Shown in pieces: positions 17,610-26,764 of a stretch of DNA of 64,000 bases. The DNA comes from Arenibacter catalasegens (lineage in GTDB: Bacteria > Bacteroidota > Bacteroidia > Flavobacteriales > Flavobacteriaceae), in NCBI RefSeq assembly GCF_002909235.1, contig NZ_PHQQ01000004.1, positions 62,001 through 126,000 of the forward strand, given 5' to 3'. Every line of letters begins with the position of its first letter. Within the stretch, counting starts at the first letter, position 1. Below the pieces are notes generated by a model. That model did no database searches, was not told the DNA's origin, and worked only from the letters and a program-made list of their open reading frames with translations. The translations under genes were made by a program, and so were the position numbers.

Positions 17610-20009
17610 CTAGTTGGACTCTGTAGACATGGATTTAGGTAGTTTGTTAGGATCACTACCCCAACTTTTATTAGGTTCCTGGCCCATATTTAAAATGAGT
17701 TTACCACCCTTTATCAATTCATCGTGATAGAACCAAGTCTTGTCCAAGACGTTTCCATTCAAATTTGCAGATTGGATATATCTGTTTTGTGAAGAGTTGT
17801 TTTTGGTTTCAATTATAAACTCTCCTCCTGGGAAAAACTCTTTATCTAGTTTGATTGTTATTTTATCGAAAATTGGACTTCCAATTTCGTAACTAGGTCT
17901 AAGTGCGGCCCCTCCCCTCATCTCAAACAATCCCATTTTCAACAATACAGACAGGGATCCCATCAGCCCTTGGTCCTCATCACCGTTATATCCATTTTGT
18001 GGGTCTAAATGGCTGTAAATTCTTTCCGTTACTTCACGGGTCCAATATTGTGTCAGCCAGGGTTTTCCTGCATAGTTAAAAATAAAACCGACTTGCATGG
18101 ATGGTTGGTTGCCGTAATTAAGATATGTGTTATGCAGCGCTCTGCTAACAAATTTGTCCGATTTAAAGGATTTTGAAATAAAATCGTGTGAATTGCTAAT
18201 CTGAAATTGTTGGTTCAATTTAAGGGCTGCCTTTTCATTACCACCCATCAGATCAAAAAGGCCTTGCATATCGTGAGGCACGAACCAAGTAGATTGTGTG
18301 GCGGTACTTTCCACAAAACCATGGTGGCTCAAAATAGGATTGAATGGCTCGATCCAACTACCGTCAAACTCCTTCGGCCTCATCCAGCCTGAACTATTGT
18401 CCCACACATTTTGATAATTTTTGGCCCTGTTGGAAAAAAGTGACGCATCTTCATTTTTACCCAAAGCCTTGGCCATTTGTGACAAACACCAATCTTGATA
18501 GGCATATTCCAAGGTTTGGCCAGCTCCCTCGTTATGGAATGCGTTATTCTTATCCGGATTGGGAAACGGAACGTATCCGTTGTTGATATAATAGGTGAGA
18601 CCACCGCCTAATTCTGTATTGTGTTCATATCCAGCTCTGCCCATAATGCCACCAGGCAATGCGTTTTTACGCATTCCTTCATAAGCCTTATCTATATCAA
18701 AACCCCGAATACCTTTCATATACGCACTAACAATAAAAGGTGTAGACGATGCCCCGGTCATTACGTAGGTGTAATTTCCCCCTGACGGACCCCGTGGAAT
18801 CAGTCCACCGTCATCGTACATCTTGAGCATAGAGTTCACAAATCCCTCTGAAACTTCTGGATACACCAAATGCCATAAGGTATTAATGGTCCATTGTGCA
18901 CCCCAAAAGGAATCAGAATTATAATGGTTGAATTTCGGCTTTCCATTGGCATCCAATGGTATTTGTCCAACACGCGGAGATTCTCCGGTCATATCACTAT
19001 ATTTCCCATTAAAATCGCTAATAATCCGCCGGCCTTGCAGAGCATGCCAAAGATCAGTATAAAAACGAGACTGTTGTTTTTCGGTACCACCAGCAATTTC
19101 GATACGGCCCAACCAACTGTTCCATTCATTGAAGGCATCCGCTGCTACCTTGTCAAAATCCCAATGAGGGAGTTCACTTAGCATATTTAGTCTAGCTTGT
19201 TCCGTACTTACATAGGATATGGCTACCTTCATTTGCACAGTCTGGCCTTCTTTGCCCTTAAAATTGACGTAGACCCCTCCATTACTGCCTTCGAACTTTT
19301 TGGTCTTGTCCAATAATTTTCCATTTTGCCATGCCCGCATAGCCTCGAAAGGGGTATCGAACTTGATGGAATAATACACATAGGTCGCTTTTGGCCTTCT
19401 TCGCGTTGCCTCCATTAACGCATACCCAGCAATCTCATTTTTACCTACTTGTTTGGCATACCCTTTTTCTGTGCCACTTGGCCCCAGCATTGCCCCTAGA
19501 TCGAGCAACAGGTACTTCTCTTTTCCTTCGGGATAGGTATATCTATGAAAACCAACACGTGTTGTGGCCGTTAGTTCTGCCTTTATATCGTAAGTTTCAA
19601 GGTCTACGGAGTGATAGCCAGCTTTTACTACCTCATTTTCGTGGGAATAGCGCGATCCGTATTTTTCCGCCCCAAGATGCCCTTTAAAGTCCCCGGTTAC
19701 AGGAAGTACTGGAATACCGGACAATTGCCATGCGTGAATGTGGCTAAAAAAGTTTATGGTATCCCTGTTATAACGGTATCCCGAATCCCAAGCACCACCG
19801 ACACCCATATCCGGACTAAGATTTACCATTCCAAAGGGGCGGGTTGCCGATGAGAAGTAAAACCAACGTGAATTTGCCGCATCCAGCAAGGGATAGACCA
19901 AATCGGCAGGTTGTTTCTCTTGTTGCGCTTTAGCTGGTATAATCGATGCGCTTACAACGATGGCCAGCAGCATTATTTTTATGTAATTTTTCACTTTCTT
20001 AATATTCAT
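17610..20009 (-). CDS. GH92-like glycoside hydrolase
   Basis: GH92 enzymes are Ca-dependent exo-alpha-mannosidases. The protein has a signal peptide (IIPAKAQQ) and then the GH92 layout: a beta-sandwich with RPFGMVNLSPD and FSHIHAWQLSGIP, then an (alpha/alpha)6 domain with SDSFWGAQWT, YDDGGLIPRGP and GYNGDEDQGLMGS. The last motif corresponds to the catalytic GNEDxGxMS loop of mannosidases. The acidic residues are kept, but the following SAWY is replaced, so specificity may differ. The Met at 20009 (or 20018) is preferred because the longest frame overlaps the upstream stop and lacks a signal sequence at its start. Confidence 0.85.
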   Translation of the reverse strand: MNIKKVKNYIKIMLLAIVVSASIIPAKAQQEKQPADLVYPLLDAANSRWFYFSSATRPFGMVNLSPDMGVGGAWDSGYRYNRDTINFFSHIHAWQLSGIPVLPVTGDFKGHLGAEKYGSRYSHENEVVKAGYHSVDLETYDIKAELTATTRVGFHRYTYPEGKEKYLLLDLGAMLGPSGTEKGYAKQVGKNEIAGYALMEATRRRPKATYVYYSIKFDTPFEAMRAWQNGKLLDKTKKFEGSNGGVYVNFKGKEGQTVQMKVAISYVSTEQARLNMLSELPHWDFDKVAADAFNEWNSWLGRIEIAGGTEKQQSRFYTDLWHALQGRRIISDFNGKYSDMTGESPRVGQIPLDANGKPKFNHYNSDSFWGAQWTINTLWHLVYPEVSEGFVNSMLKMYDDGGLIPRGPSGGNYTYVMTGASSTPFIVSAYMKGIRGFDIDKAYEGMRKNALPGGIMGRAGYEHNTELGGGLTYYINNGYVPFPNPDKNNAFHNEGAGQTLEYAYQDWCLSQMAKALGKNEDASLFSNRAKNYQNVWDNSSGWMRPKEFDGSWIEPFNPILSHHGFVESTATQSTWFVPHDMQGLFDLMGGNEKAALKLNQQFQISNSHDFISKSFKSDKFVSRALHNTYLNYGNQPSMQVGFIFNYAGKPWLTQYWTREVTERIYSHLDPQNGYNGDEDQGLMGSLSVLLKMGLFEMRGGAALRPSYEIGSPIFDKITIKLDKEFFPGGEFIIETKNNSSQNRYIQSANLNGNVLDKTWFYHDELIKGGKLILNMGQEPNKSWGSDPNKLPKSMSTESN

Positions 20010-20055
20010 TGTAATCATAAATTTCAAGTGTTTGCATTTAAAACTAATCTTTTGG

Positions 20056-21276
20056 CTAATATAGAATAACAAAAATGTCGGCCATTTTTCCGAGTTTTGT
20101 TTCATTCATTTCTATTCCGAAACCAGGGTGCAGCTTGGTAATTTCACTCATCCCTTTGTTATTTATTCTTGTTGACATTTGCTTTACACAATTGGCGAAT
20201 ACCTGTGACTCTTGTGGTTTTTCAATGGCTTCGACCCAGGAGGCACCCAACCCAATGGCCAATTGTTGCCAAAATGTACAGGCCGGACCAATTAGGCTGC
20301 TATCCCCGATCATTAAACCACGGTCGGAAGCCAATATCCTCTTGCCCAATTCTATAGCCTCTTCGAAAGTTCCCATGGTATCGGGGTGTATGTTGAAATA
20401 ATCCCCCATTTGGGGATTAAATAAATCGAGCGCTTTATAGGCGGGACGCATCGGGCGATCAGGAATCAACGAAAAATCACCAACTTTGGACTGTAAGGCT
20501 ATCCACTGTTCCGATGTTAATTCCGCCGGATCTTCCATAGCATCCAATCCTTCTGATTGTAACCCCTTTAAAGTTGTAGCCAATTCATCAATACTTGTCC
20601 ACGCTTTATAACCCCTGTTTGCATCGGCCATTAAAAAAGTCTCTTTGCCAAAAGAACTCCGAAGTGCCTTGGTCAGTGCCAAATCGACTTCGGTAATACC
20701 GAACATTTTCACTTTTACATGGCTGGCCAATTTTTGCTCCTTGGCAATTTCTGCTTGCCTCAAAGCCTGCTCTACTTCCTTTTCCAAAATACAGAAGAGA
20801 CCAGGAACAGGATTTCGTTCTTCTAGACCCCATAATTGGATGGTAGACTTATTGGCTACCTTGCCCACTAAATCGTACAGAGCAATAAGTGCCGGCTCAC
20901 TCTGTTTGGCATTCCAGGTACCCCTAAGAAATTTATTACGGACATATCCTATAGCCTCTTCTAGTTTCAGACCTTGTAACTCCTTCAGGAAAGCTCCCCA
21001 TGCAGCAATATCAAAATCAAGATCGTTTTTATTTACCAACGCTTCGGCCCAACCAATGTGATTACCTGATTGAATTTTCAAAAAAACATGTTGTCTGTTA
21101 TACCAGACCGAGTGACTAAAATTTCGGGCTTTAGTTACATTGATAAGAAATAAGGAGACCGAGTCAACACTTTGTAAGGACTTTGTTCCACAACTACTAT
21201 AAATAATACCCGGCAAAAGTGAAAGCATCAGGGATGCCCCTAACGATTCTGTAAATTGCCTTCTACCTAAACCCAT
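20056..21276 (-). CDS. Exported enolase-superfamily (mandelate racemase/MLE-like) enzyme
   Basis: A 406-residue enolase-superfamily protein. The N-terminal capping region is followed by the barrel with the base motif HVKVK (Lys188, Lys190), metal ligands in ADANRGY (Asp218), MEDP (Glu248) and IPDRP (Asp273). Members abstract a proton next to a carboxylate, as in acid-sugar dehydratases, epimerases and muconate cycloisomerases. Unusually it begins MGLGRRQFTESLG followed by a hydrophobic stretch and a Cys, resembling a Tat-type, possibly lipidated, export signal. An exported acid-sugar enzyme would fit uronic acid processing after lyase action. The reaction is not assigned. Confidence 0.82.
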   Translation of the reverse strand: MGLGRRQFTESLGASLMLSLLPGIIYSSCGTKSLQSVDSVSLFLINVTKARNFSHSVWYNRQHVFLKIQSGNHIGWAEALVNKNDLDFDIAAWGAFLKELQGLKLEEAIGYVRNKFLRGTWNAKQSEPALIALYDLVGKVANKSTIQLWGLEERNPVPGLFCILEKEVEQALRQAEIAKEQKLASHVKVKMFGITEVDLALTKALRSSFGKETFLMADANRGYKAWTSIDELATTLKGLQSEGLDAMEDPAELTSEQWIALQSKVGDFSLIPDRPMRPAYKALDLFNPQMGDYFNIHPDTMGTFEEAIELGKRILASDRGLMIGDSSLIGPACTFWQQLAIGLGASWVEAIEKPQESQVFANCVKQMSTRINNKGMSEITKLHPGFGIEMNETKLGKMADIFVILY

Positions 21277-21361
21277 AATTTTAGATTCTTTTTTTTTGAG
21301 GTTGCCTTCATTAATAATGTGTCCCCAAACCTTTAAAACCAGATTAGAAAACTTCTTACTT

Positions 21362-22939
21362 TCATTCGTCGTCGTCAGATGATATCTTCAAATCGTCCAT
21401 TAAACGATAGTATGCTCCTTCAATATCCCGTATTCCGGTTTCCGCATTTGTTTTGGTCAGGAACTTATTTAGTTCTGTTTCTAGTTCTTTTGCTATTTTC
21501 GGATATTTTTCGATTATGTTCGTGGTTTCACCCAAATCTTCTCCTATATTGAACAGCTCAACTTTAGGTGTGTTCTTGTATTTTGTCTCCTTGGACCAAT
21601 ATTTAATTAGTTTAAAATCTCCTTTTCGTATGGCACTCCGTGGTTTGCGGTGAGACGCTTGATGAAATATCAGGTATTCGCTGTTCCGATCCACTTTTTC
21701 AATATTGTCATTGAGTAGTAATGGAACCATATTTCCACCATCAATTGCCTCTGTCATTTCAACATTTCCCCCAGCCAGCTCCGTAAACGTAGGTAAAAAG
21801 TCCAAACCAGTTACTGGAGTTCTGCTAACTCTGCTGGGTTTAATTCCAGGGCCTACAGCCATAAACGGAACCCTTATGCCACCTTCGTAGAAGGAGTGTT
21901 TTCCATCGCGTAACGGAAGATTTCTGTTGTGCTGTGTTGAATAATAAGCATTTACCAGTTCCTTGTTTTCATCGATTACTGCAATTTGATTTAGCGATAA
22001 TCGTCCGCCATTGTCGCCCATTAAAAAGATGTAGGTATTGTCTTCGATCTCCATCTCTTTAACAAAATCCATAATCATTCCCACACCGGTATCCAAATCT
22101 TTCAGCATTGCCCCAAATTCCGGGTTTGTATGTCGCTCTCCCGGTTTTTTGTCCTTAAAATATTCATAGGTTTCCTTTTGTGATACCAATGAAAGATGGG
22201 CGGCGTAGTGCGAAAGCTGAACATAAAAAGGTTTCCCCTCAGCAACACTCTCTTTCATAAAATCTTTTGCACGTTTGGTGATTCCAAAAATATCCTTGGC
22301 ATTCTTATCGTCCCAATGTCCGCTTGGCTTGCCGGCCCTTTTAGCATTTGAAGGATTTTCTTCCTTATTATCTTTCATATATTTATCAGCAGCCCTTGTA
22401 AACTCTTTGATATTTAAAAAACCATCACCAAAAATTTCGCCCCCACTATTGGAAGTCATTCCATCGTTGTAATCGAAACCGGCAACCTTAGGTTCCATGG
22501 CAATGTGCCACTTGCCAAAATGAGCAGTTCTATAAGCAGGGTTAGCTTTTTTAATGGCTCTTGGAATAGTTAGCCAATTGGTTGTTTTTTTATACCAGTC
22601 AGCATCTTTATTGTAAATGTGCCTAGCCCCGTTTTGTCCGAACATTAAACTGTTACGCGATGGGGAACAGATTGGATTGGGTGCATACCCTTCAGTAAAC
22701 AACACCCCTGATTCAGCCAGTAAATCCATATTCGGTGTTTCATAATAGTCACTTTTCGATTCTGGAATATTTGGGTCGGCCCGGTGCGAAGTTTGTGTCC
22801 ATCCCTGATCATCCGTCAGAATAAAAATTATATTGGGGCTTTTTTGTTTTTCTTTCTTAGCTGGGGTTACCCCCATGCATGAGCTCAACAATAGCAAAAC
22901 CCCAACTACTAAAATGTAACTTGTATTTTTTGATTTCAT
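21362..22939 (-). CDS. S1 family sulfatase, lipoprotein
   Basis: A 525-residue sulfatase. The Met at 22939 gives a clean lipoprotein signal (LLLLSSC); the frame opens further upstream, but that would overlap the preceding sulfatase. Motifs: NIIFILTDDQGW, CSPSR with NSLMFGQNGARH, FGKWHIAM and LMGDNGGRLSLN. Between the metal sites it carries an extra Lys-rich insertion (about residues 170-210) that could shape glycan binding. The C-terminus is an acidic tail (SSDDDE). It is spaced 7 bp from the next gene upstream, so the two are cotranscribed. Confidence 0.92.
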   Translation of the reverse strand: MKSKNTSYILVVGVLLLLSSCMGVTPAKKEKQKSPNIIFILTDDQGWTQTSHRADPNIPESKSDYYETPNMDLLAESGVLFTEGYAPNPICSPSRNSLMFGQNGARHIYNKDADWYKKTTNWLTIPRAIKKANPAYRTAHFGKWHIAMEPKVAGFDYNDGMTSNSGGEIFGDGFLNIKEFTRAADKYMKDNKEENPSNAKRAGKPSGHWDDKNAKDIFGITKRAKDFMKESVAEGKPFYVQLSHYAAHLSLVSQKETYEYFKDKKPGERHTNPEFGAMLKDLDTGVGMIMDFVKEMEIEDNTYIFLMGDNGGRLSLNQIAVIDENKELVNAYYSTQHNRNLPLRDGKHSFYEGGIRVPFMAVGPGIKPSRVSRTPVTGLDFLPTFTELAGGNVEMTEAIDGGNMVPLLLNDNIEKVDRNSEYLIFHQASHRKPRSAIRKGDFKLIKYWSKETKYKNTPKVELFNIGEDLGETTNIIEKYPKIAKELETELNKFLTKTNAETGIRDIEGAYYRLMDDLKISSDDDE

Positions 22940-22946
22940 AACACTT

Positions 22947-24425
22947 TTATTCTTGGTTTTGGTTGTTATAAATTCCTTTCGTAGGCTTTTGGGCACTCTT
23001 TGGTAGGTAAGTTTTAAGCTTTTCCTTTAATTCTTTGTAATTAATATCGCCAGCAATATTGGTCCATTCATGAGGATCTGTTTCATGATCATACAATTCC
23101 TCCTCTCCGTTTCCGTAGGAAGTATATCTGAACCGGTTATCTCTTATCGAATGAAAATCTTGCGTTAAACTTGAAATAGCTGGGCCGGTTCTTTTAGCTT
23201 TGGGGTCGATTAATTGTGGAACCAAGCTTTCACCCTCCAAAGCATCAATCTGTGGTAAGCCGCACAGTTCAATCAAGGTGGGATAAATATCTATGAGACT
23301 AACAGCTTGCCTACATTCGTCATTCCCTGCATTTTTAGGGTCATAAATTATAAGTGGAACCCTGGTTACTTCTTCCCATAAAGTAGCCTTTCGCCAATGT
23401 TCCTTTTCCCCGAGCTGCCATCCATGATCGCTCCATAGTACAATAATGGTGTTATCAGCGTACTTACTGTTCTCTAGGGCATCAAGCAATCGACCAAATT
23501 GTGCATCGGCATAACTTACCGAGGCCAGATATGCCTGAACGGCCTCATGCCATAAATCTGCATTTTTAATGGCTTCATGCTCACTGTTTTGGTCTGTATT
23601 ATCCAGGTCGTTATCATTACTAAAATTGGATGTTGAATAGGCAATATTTTTTCCTGATAGAGGGACATCATCCAAATCATTTTCTTTAACCAAGGGTAGT
23701 TTTATCTCCTTCAGGGGATGTTGGTCAAAGTACTTCTCGGGTACAAACCAAGGAATATGCGGACGATAAATGCCACAGGCCAAAAAGAACGGTTTGTCAT
23801 GGTCACGATTAATTCTGTCTTTGACCCAGTCAACGGTTTTACCATCAAACGTTAAGGAGTCCGGTGAGGAAAAGGAGCCCCAAGCAATATTACCGCTCAG
23901 CCTGGTTATGTTTTCCCTTTCTGGATTCTCTCGGTTACCCACTATTCCATCGTCTTGATGTCTGCCCACAAATTCGTGCCAATCGGTTTTCTCATAATGG
24001 AACTTGTGCAAAATCTTACCAGCTCCTGCAACAAAATATCCGTTTTCCTTAAAATGTCTATTTAGGGTTCTTTTACTTTTATAAAGATCTAGAGGTGTAT
24101 CCGTATTTTTATAAACTCCTGTTGTAGTAGGTCTTAACCCAGTTATTACCGAAGTTCGCGAAGGGCAACACATGGTGGCCACACTATGGGCATTACTGAA
24201 TAGAACCCCTTTTGCTGCTAGGCGATCAATATTGGGGGTTATGCTCTGTGGATGTCCGAACATAGCACCTTCCCAATCGTTTAAATCATCAAAGGCAACG
24301 AATAAGACGTTTGGTCTTGCGGCCTCTTTTTTAGCTGAAGAACATGTACAAAAAAGAAAACCTAAACACATACTCAGCACTAAAAGCAATGTGCTTTTTA
24401 ATTTTGAAATATTGTTAATCTTCAT
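22947..24425 (-). CDS. S1 family sulfatase, iduronate-2-sulfatase-like
   Basis: Second member of the iduronate-2-sulfatase branch in the window. It has NVLFVAFDDLNDW, GHPQSITPNIDRLAAKG, CCPSR (maturation Cys is the first of the pair), TGLRPTTTGVY, GIYRPHIPWFVP and LWSDHGWQLGEKEHW. A lipoprotein signal precedes CTCSS. Compared with the copy at 7.5-8.9 kb it has an Asn/Asp-rich insertion around residues 255-275, so the two probably handle different linkages. The internal Met at 24425 is preferred over the longest start because it begins directly with a basic n-region. Confidence 0.92.
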   Translation of the reverse strand: MKINNISKLKSTLLLVLSMCLGFLFCTCSSAKKEAARPNVLFVAFDDLNDWEGAMFGHPQSITPNIDRLAAKGVLFSNAHSVATMCCPSRTSVITGLRPTTTGVYKNTDTPLDLYKSKRTLNRHFKENGYFVAGAGKILHKFHYEKTDWHEFVGRHQDDGIVGNRENPERENITRLSGNIAWGSFSSPDSLTFDGKTVDWVKDRINRDHDKPFFLACGIYRPHIPWFVPEKYFDQHPLKEIKLPLVKENDLDDVPLSGKNIAYSTSNFSNDNDLDNTDQNSEHEAIKNADLWHEAVQAYLASVSYADAQFGRLLDALENSKYADNTIIVLWSDHGWQLGEKEHWRKATLWEEVTRVPLIIYDPKNAGNDECRQAVSLIDIYPTLIELCGLPQIDALEGESLVPQLIDPKAKRTGPAISSLTQDFHSIRDNRFRYTSYGNGEEELYDHETDPHEWTNIAGDINYKELKEKLKTYLPKSAQKPTKGIYNNQNQE

Positions 24426-24457
24426 TTTGGATACTATCACCTTGACTTTTTCAAATA

Positions 24458-26044
24458 TTATTTAACTCCTACTTCAATGGCCCATTCCTGATAGGATTTT
24501 TTCATAGCCTCGACTATCTCAGGTTTTTTGGCACTTAAATCGGTCAACTCTGTAGGGTCATTTTTTAAGTTGTACAGTTCCCAATCGGTAGTACTTCCCT
24601 TTACCAATTTCATATCTCCTGACCTCATTGCTTTTGCACCGGCAAATTCCCAATAAAGAGGCTTATCCCTGGTAATCATTTGGTTATTAAGAATAGGTAA
24701 AATACTTTTTCCCTTCAGGGGAATCAACGGTTCTCCATTGGAAACCTTGCTATAATCTACCCCTGCCACTTCCAAAAAGGTGGGCATAATATCCAGTATG
24801 TGACCGAACTGTTTTGATTCTATTCTAGATTCCTTTATTTCCTTCGGCCAATAAACAATACAAGGGGAGGAAATTCCTCCTTCATGCATCCAATTTTTGT
24901 AATATCTGTATGGCGTATTTGAGGCATTGGCCCACGGTTCCCTATAAGCTTTATACGAACCCTTTTCTCCAATGACACTTCCGCTAATATCCAGATTTCG
25001 GCCTTCGACACTTTCGGCACAACCTCCATTATCCGATACAAAAACAATAAGGGTATTATCCAATTCACCAGCTTGTTCCAATTGCTTTATTACTTTACCG
25101 ATGCCTTGATCCATTCGATCTACCATGGCTGCATATACCTGCATTCGTAAAGCCCAATCTTCTTTATTCTCAACGGACTCCCAAGATGGTATGGTCGAAG
25201 TACGTGAAGATAATGGCGAGCTACTATCGACTATACCCAACTCCAGTTGTTTTGCATATCTATTTTTTCGTAGCTCATCCCAGCCTATATTATACTTACC
25301 TTCATATTTAGCAATATCCTCGGGCAAAGCATGCAACGGCCAATGTGGAGCGTTGTAGGCTAGATATAAGAAAAAGGGTTGATCCGGATCTTTTGTTTCA
25401 TGGTCGGAAATAAACGATGTGGCCTTGTCCGTAAAAGCATCAGTCATGTAAAAACCTTCCGTGGGCGGATTCCATGACTCTCCGTTATACGCCATGACCC
25501 GCTTTCTTTCTTTTTGATCCAATAACTCATAGTAGCTGCTTGCACCACTTATCAAACCAAAATATTGGTCGAACCCTCTTTTTGTCGGCCAATGCTCCTT
25601 ACGCTCCCCTACATGCCATTTACCTGACATATAAGTAGCATACCCAGCCCTTTTTAGGCCTTCTGCAAGGGTTATGGTTTGATCGTTTAAAAAACCTTGA
25701 TAGGGTCCGGGTTTTATCTCCTTTTCCGAATCGGATACCATACGGCCCATACCGGCTTCATGGTGATAGACACCCGTTAATAGGGATGCCCTTGTTGGGC
25801 AGCATTTAGCCTCATTATAGAAATTGGTGAAACGAATCCCTTTGGATGCCAAATAATCCAAATTAGGGGTGGCGATTTCACTTCCATAACAACCAATATC
25901 TGAATAACCCATATCATCTGACATGATCAGCACAATGTTAGGACGCTTATCCTTAGGTTTTTCAGCTGAGCAGGAGTTAAGTGAAACCGCTAATGCCAGT
26001 GTTCCTAGGTAAAAGAATTGTTTAATTCCATTTTTCATAATCAT
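24458..26044 (-). CDS. S1 family sulfatase, AtsA/S1_4-like arylsulfatase
   Basis: A 528-residue lipoprotein sulfatase (SLNSCSAEK). The maturation motif is CCPTR, with Thr in place of Ser, followed by ASLLTGVYHHEAGMG. NIVLIMSDDMGYSDIGCYG, SGKWHVG and VSDNGGCAE are also present. The Tyr-Ser-Asp-Ile-Gly start and the long central region resemble Pseudomonas AtsA-type enzymes, of which relatives in gut Bacteroides remove 3-O-sulfate from galactose. The start overlaps the stop of the DUF1080 gene by 4 bp (ATGA), so translation is coupled. Actual specificity is not known. Confidence 0.92.
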   Translation of the reverse strand: MIMKNGIKQFFYLGTLALAVSLNSCSAEKPKDKRPNIVLIMSDDMGYSDIGCYGSEIATPNLDYLASKGIRFTNFYNEAKCCPTRASLLTGVYHHEAGMGRMVSDSEKEIKPGPYQGFLNDQTITLAEGLKRAGYATYMSGKWHVGERKEHWPTKRGFDQYFGLISGASSYYELLDQKERKRVMAYNGESWNPPTEGFYMTDAFTDKATSFISDHETKDPDQPFFLYLAYNAPHWPLHALPEDIAKYEGKYNIGWDELRKNRYAKQLELGIVDSSSPLSSRTSTIPSWESVENKEDWALRMQVYAAMVDRMDQGIGKVIKQLEQAGELDNTLIVFVSDNGGCAESVEGRNLDISGSVIGEKGSYKAYREPWANASNTPYRYYKNWMHEGGISSPCIVYWPKEIKESRIESKQFGHILDIMPTFLEVAGVDYSKVSNGEPLIPLKGKSILPILNNQMITRDKPLYWEFAGAKAMRSGDMKLVKGSTTDWELYNLKNDPTELTDLSAKKPEIVEAMKKSYQEWAIEVGVK

Positions 26045-26739
26045 GGCTTATTCTTAATCTTAATATCCTTATAAAAAACCTCCATATTGGGTCCTTTGTG
26101 CACTTGTAGCGCGATTATGCCCGAAGCGGATTTCTTTTCTATTTCTTTATCTATTACATCAATAGTTTTATGCCCGTTAATAAAGTGTTGCAAATGATCT
26201 CCATTGGCAACAATTCTATAGATGTTCCATTGTTCGCTCTTTATATTCTTCTGAATGCTTTCACTATTTGCAAATTGATTTACAGATTTATGTCCTTCTT
26301 CATCTACAACGACCGCTTCCCCTCTTTTTGCCAAAATACCCCTTCCCTTTTCTTCATATAAAATTCCCGAATGCTGGATTCCCGCTTCCATATCTGCCTG
26401 ATACCCCCCAACTATGAACATATCTTCATCAATGACTTTCGCCCGGTACTGTACACCGCTATTACCTCCAATGATTTTGTATTTAAAACTAAGTTCGAAA
26501 TCGGAAAAGGGATTCTCATAAATTAAAAAGGTGTTCTTATCTATCTGATTTTCATCGGTTGTTCGTCCAACGATACAACCATCCTCCACAGACCAGATAC
26601 GGGAATCTCCCCTCCACATATCCAAATTTTCCCCGTTGAAAAGTGAAATTATTTCTATATGTTCTTTAGATGTTTTCATGGGTGTCTTGCAGGCAAATAA
26701 TAAAAGACATATTGCAAAACAGAAAAGGTTTTTTTGCAT
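26041..26739 (-). CDS. DUF1080 lipoprotein (3-keto-glycoside hydrolase/lyase-like)
   Basis: A 232-residue protein with a lipoprotein signal (LLLFACK) and a single DUF1080 jelly-roll domain: SLFNGENLDMWRG, IWSVEDGCIVGR, FELSFKYKI, GGNSGVQYRA, GGYQADMEAG and a C-terminal VFYKDIKIK strand. Characterised relatives cleave 3-keto-glycosides after a dehydrogenase has oxidised the sugar C3. It could fulfil that step here together with the exported Gfo/Idh/MocA enzymes. A start at 26772 is possible but overlaps the upstream gene; the chosen Met gives a classical signal. It overlaps the following sulfatase start by 4 bp. Confidence 0.85.
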   Translation of the reverse strand: MQKNLFCFAICLLLFACKTPMKTSKEHIEIISLFNGENLDMWRGDSRIWSVEDGCIVGRTTDENQIDKNTFLIYENPFSDFELSFKYKIIGGNSGVQYRAKVIDEDMFIVGGYQADMEAGIQHSGILYEEKGRGILAKRGEAVVVDEEGHKSVNQFANSESIQKNIKSEQWNIYRIVANGDHLQHFINGHKTIDVIDKEIEKKSASGIIALQVHKGPNMEVFYKDIKIKNKP

Positions 26740-26764
26740 ACCGTATAATTTGGAGTTACTTGTT

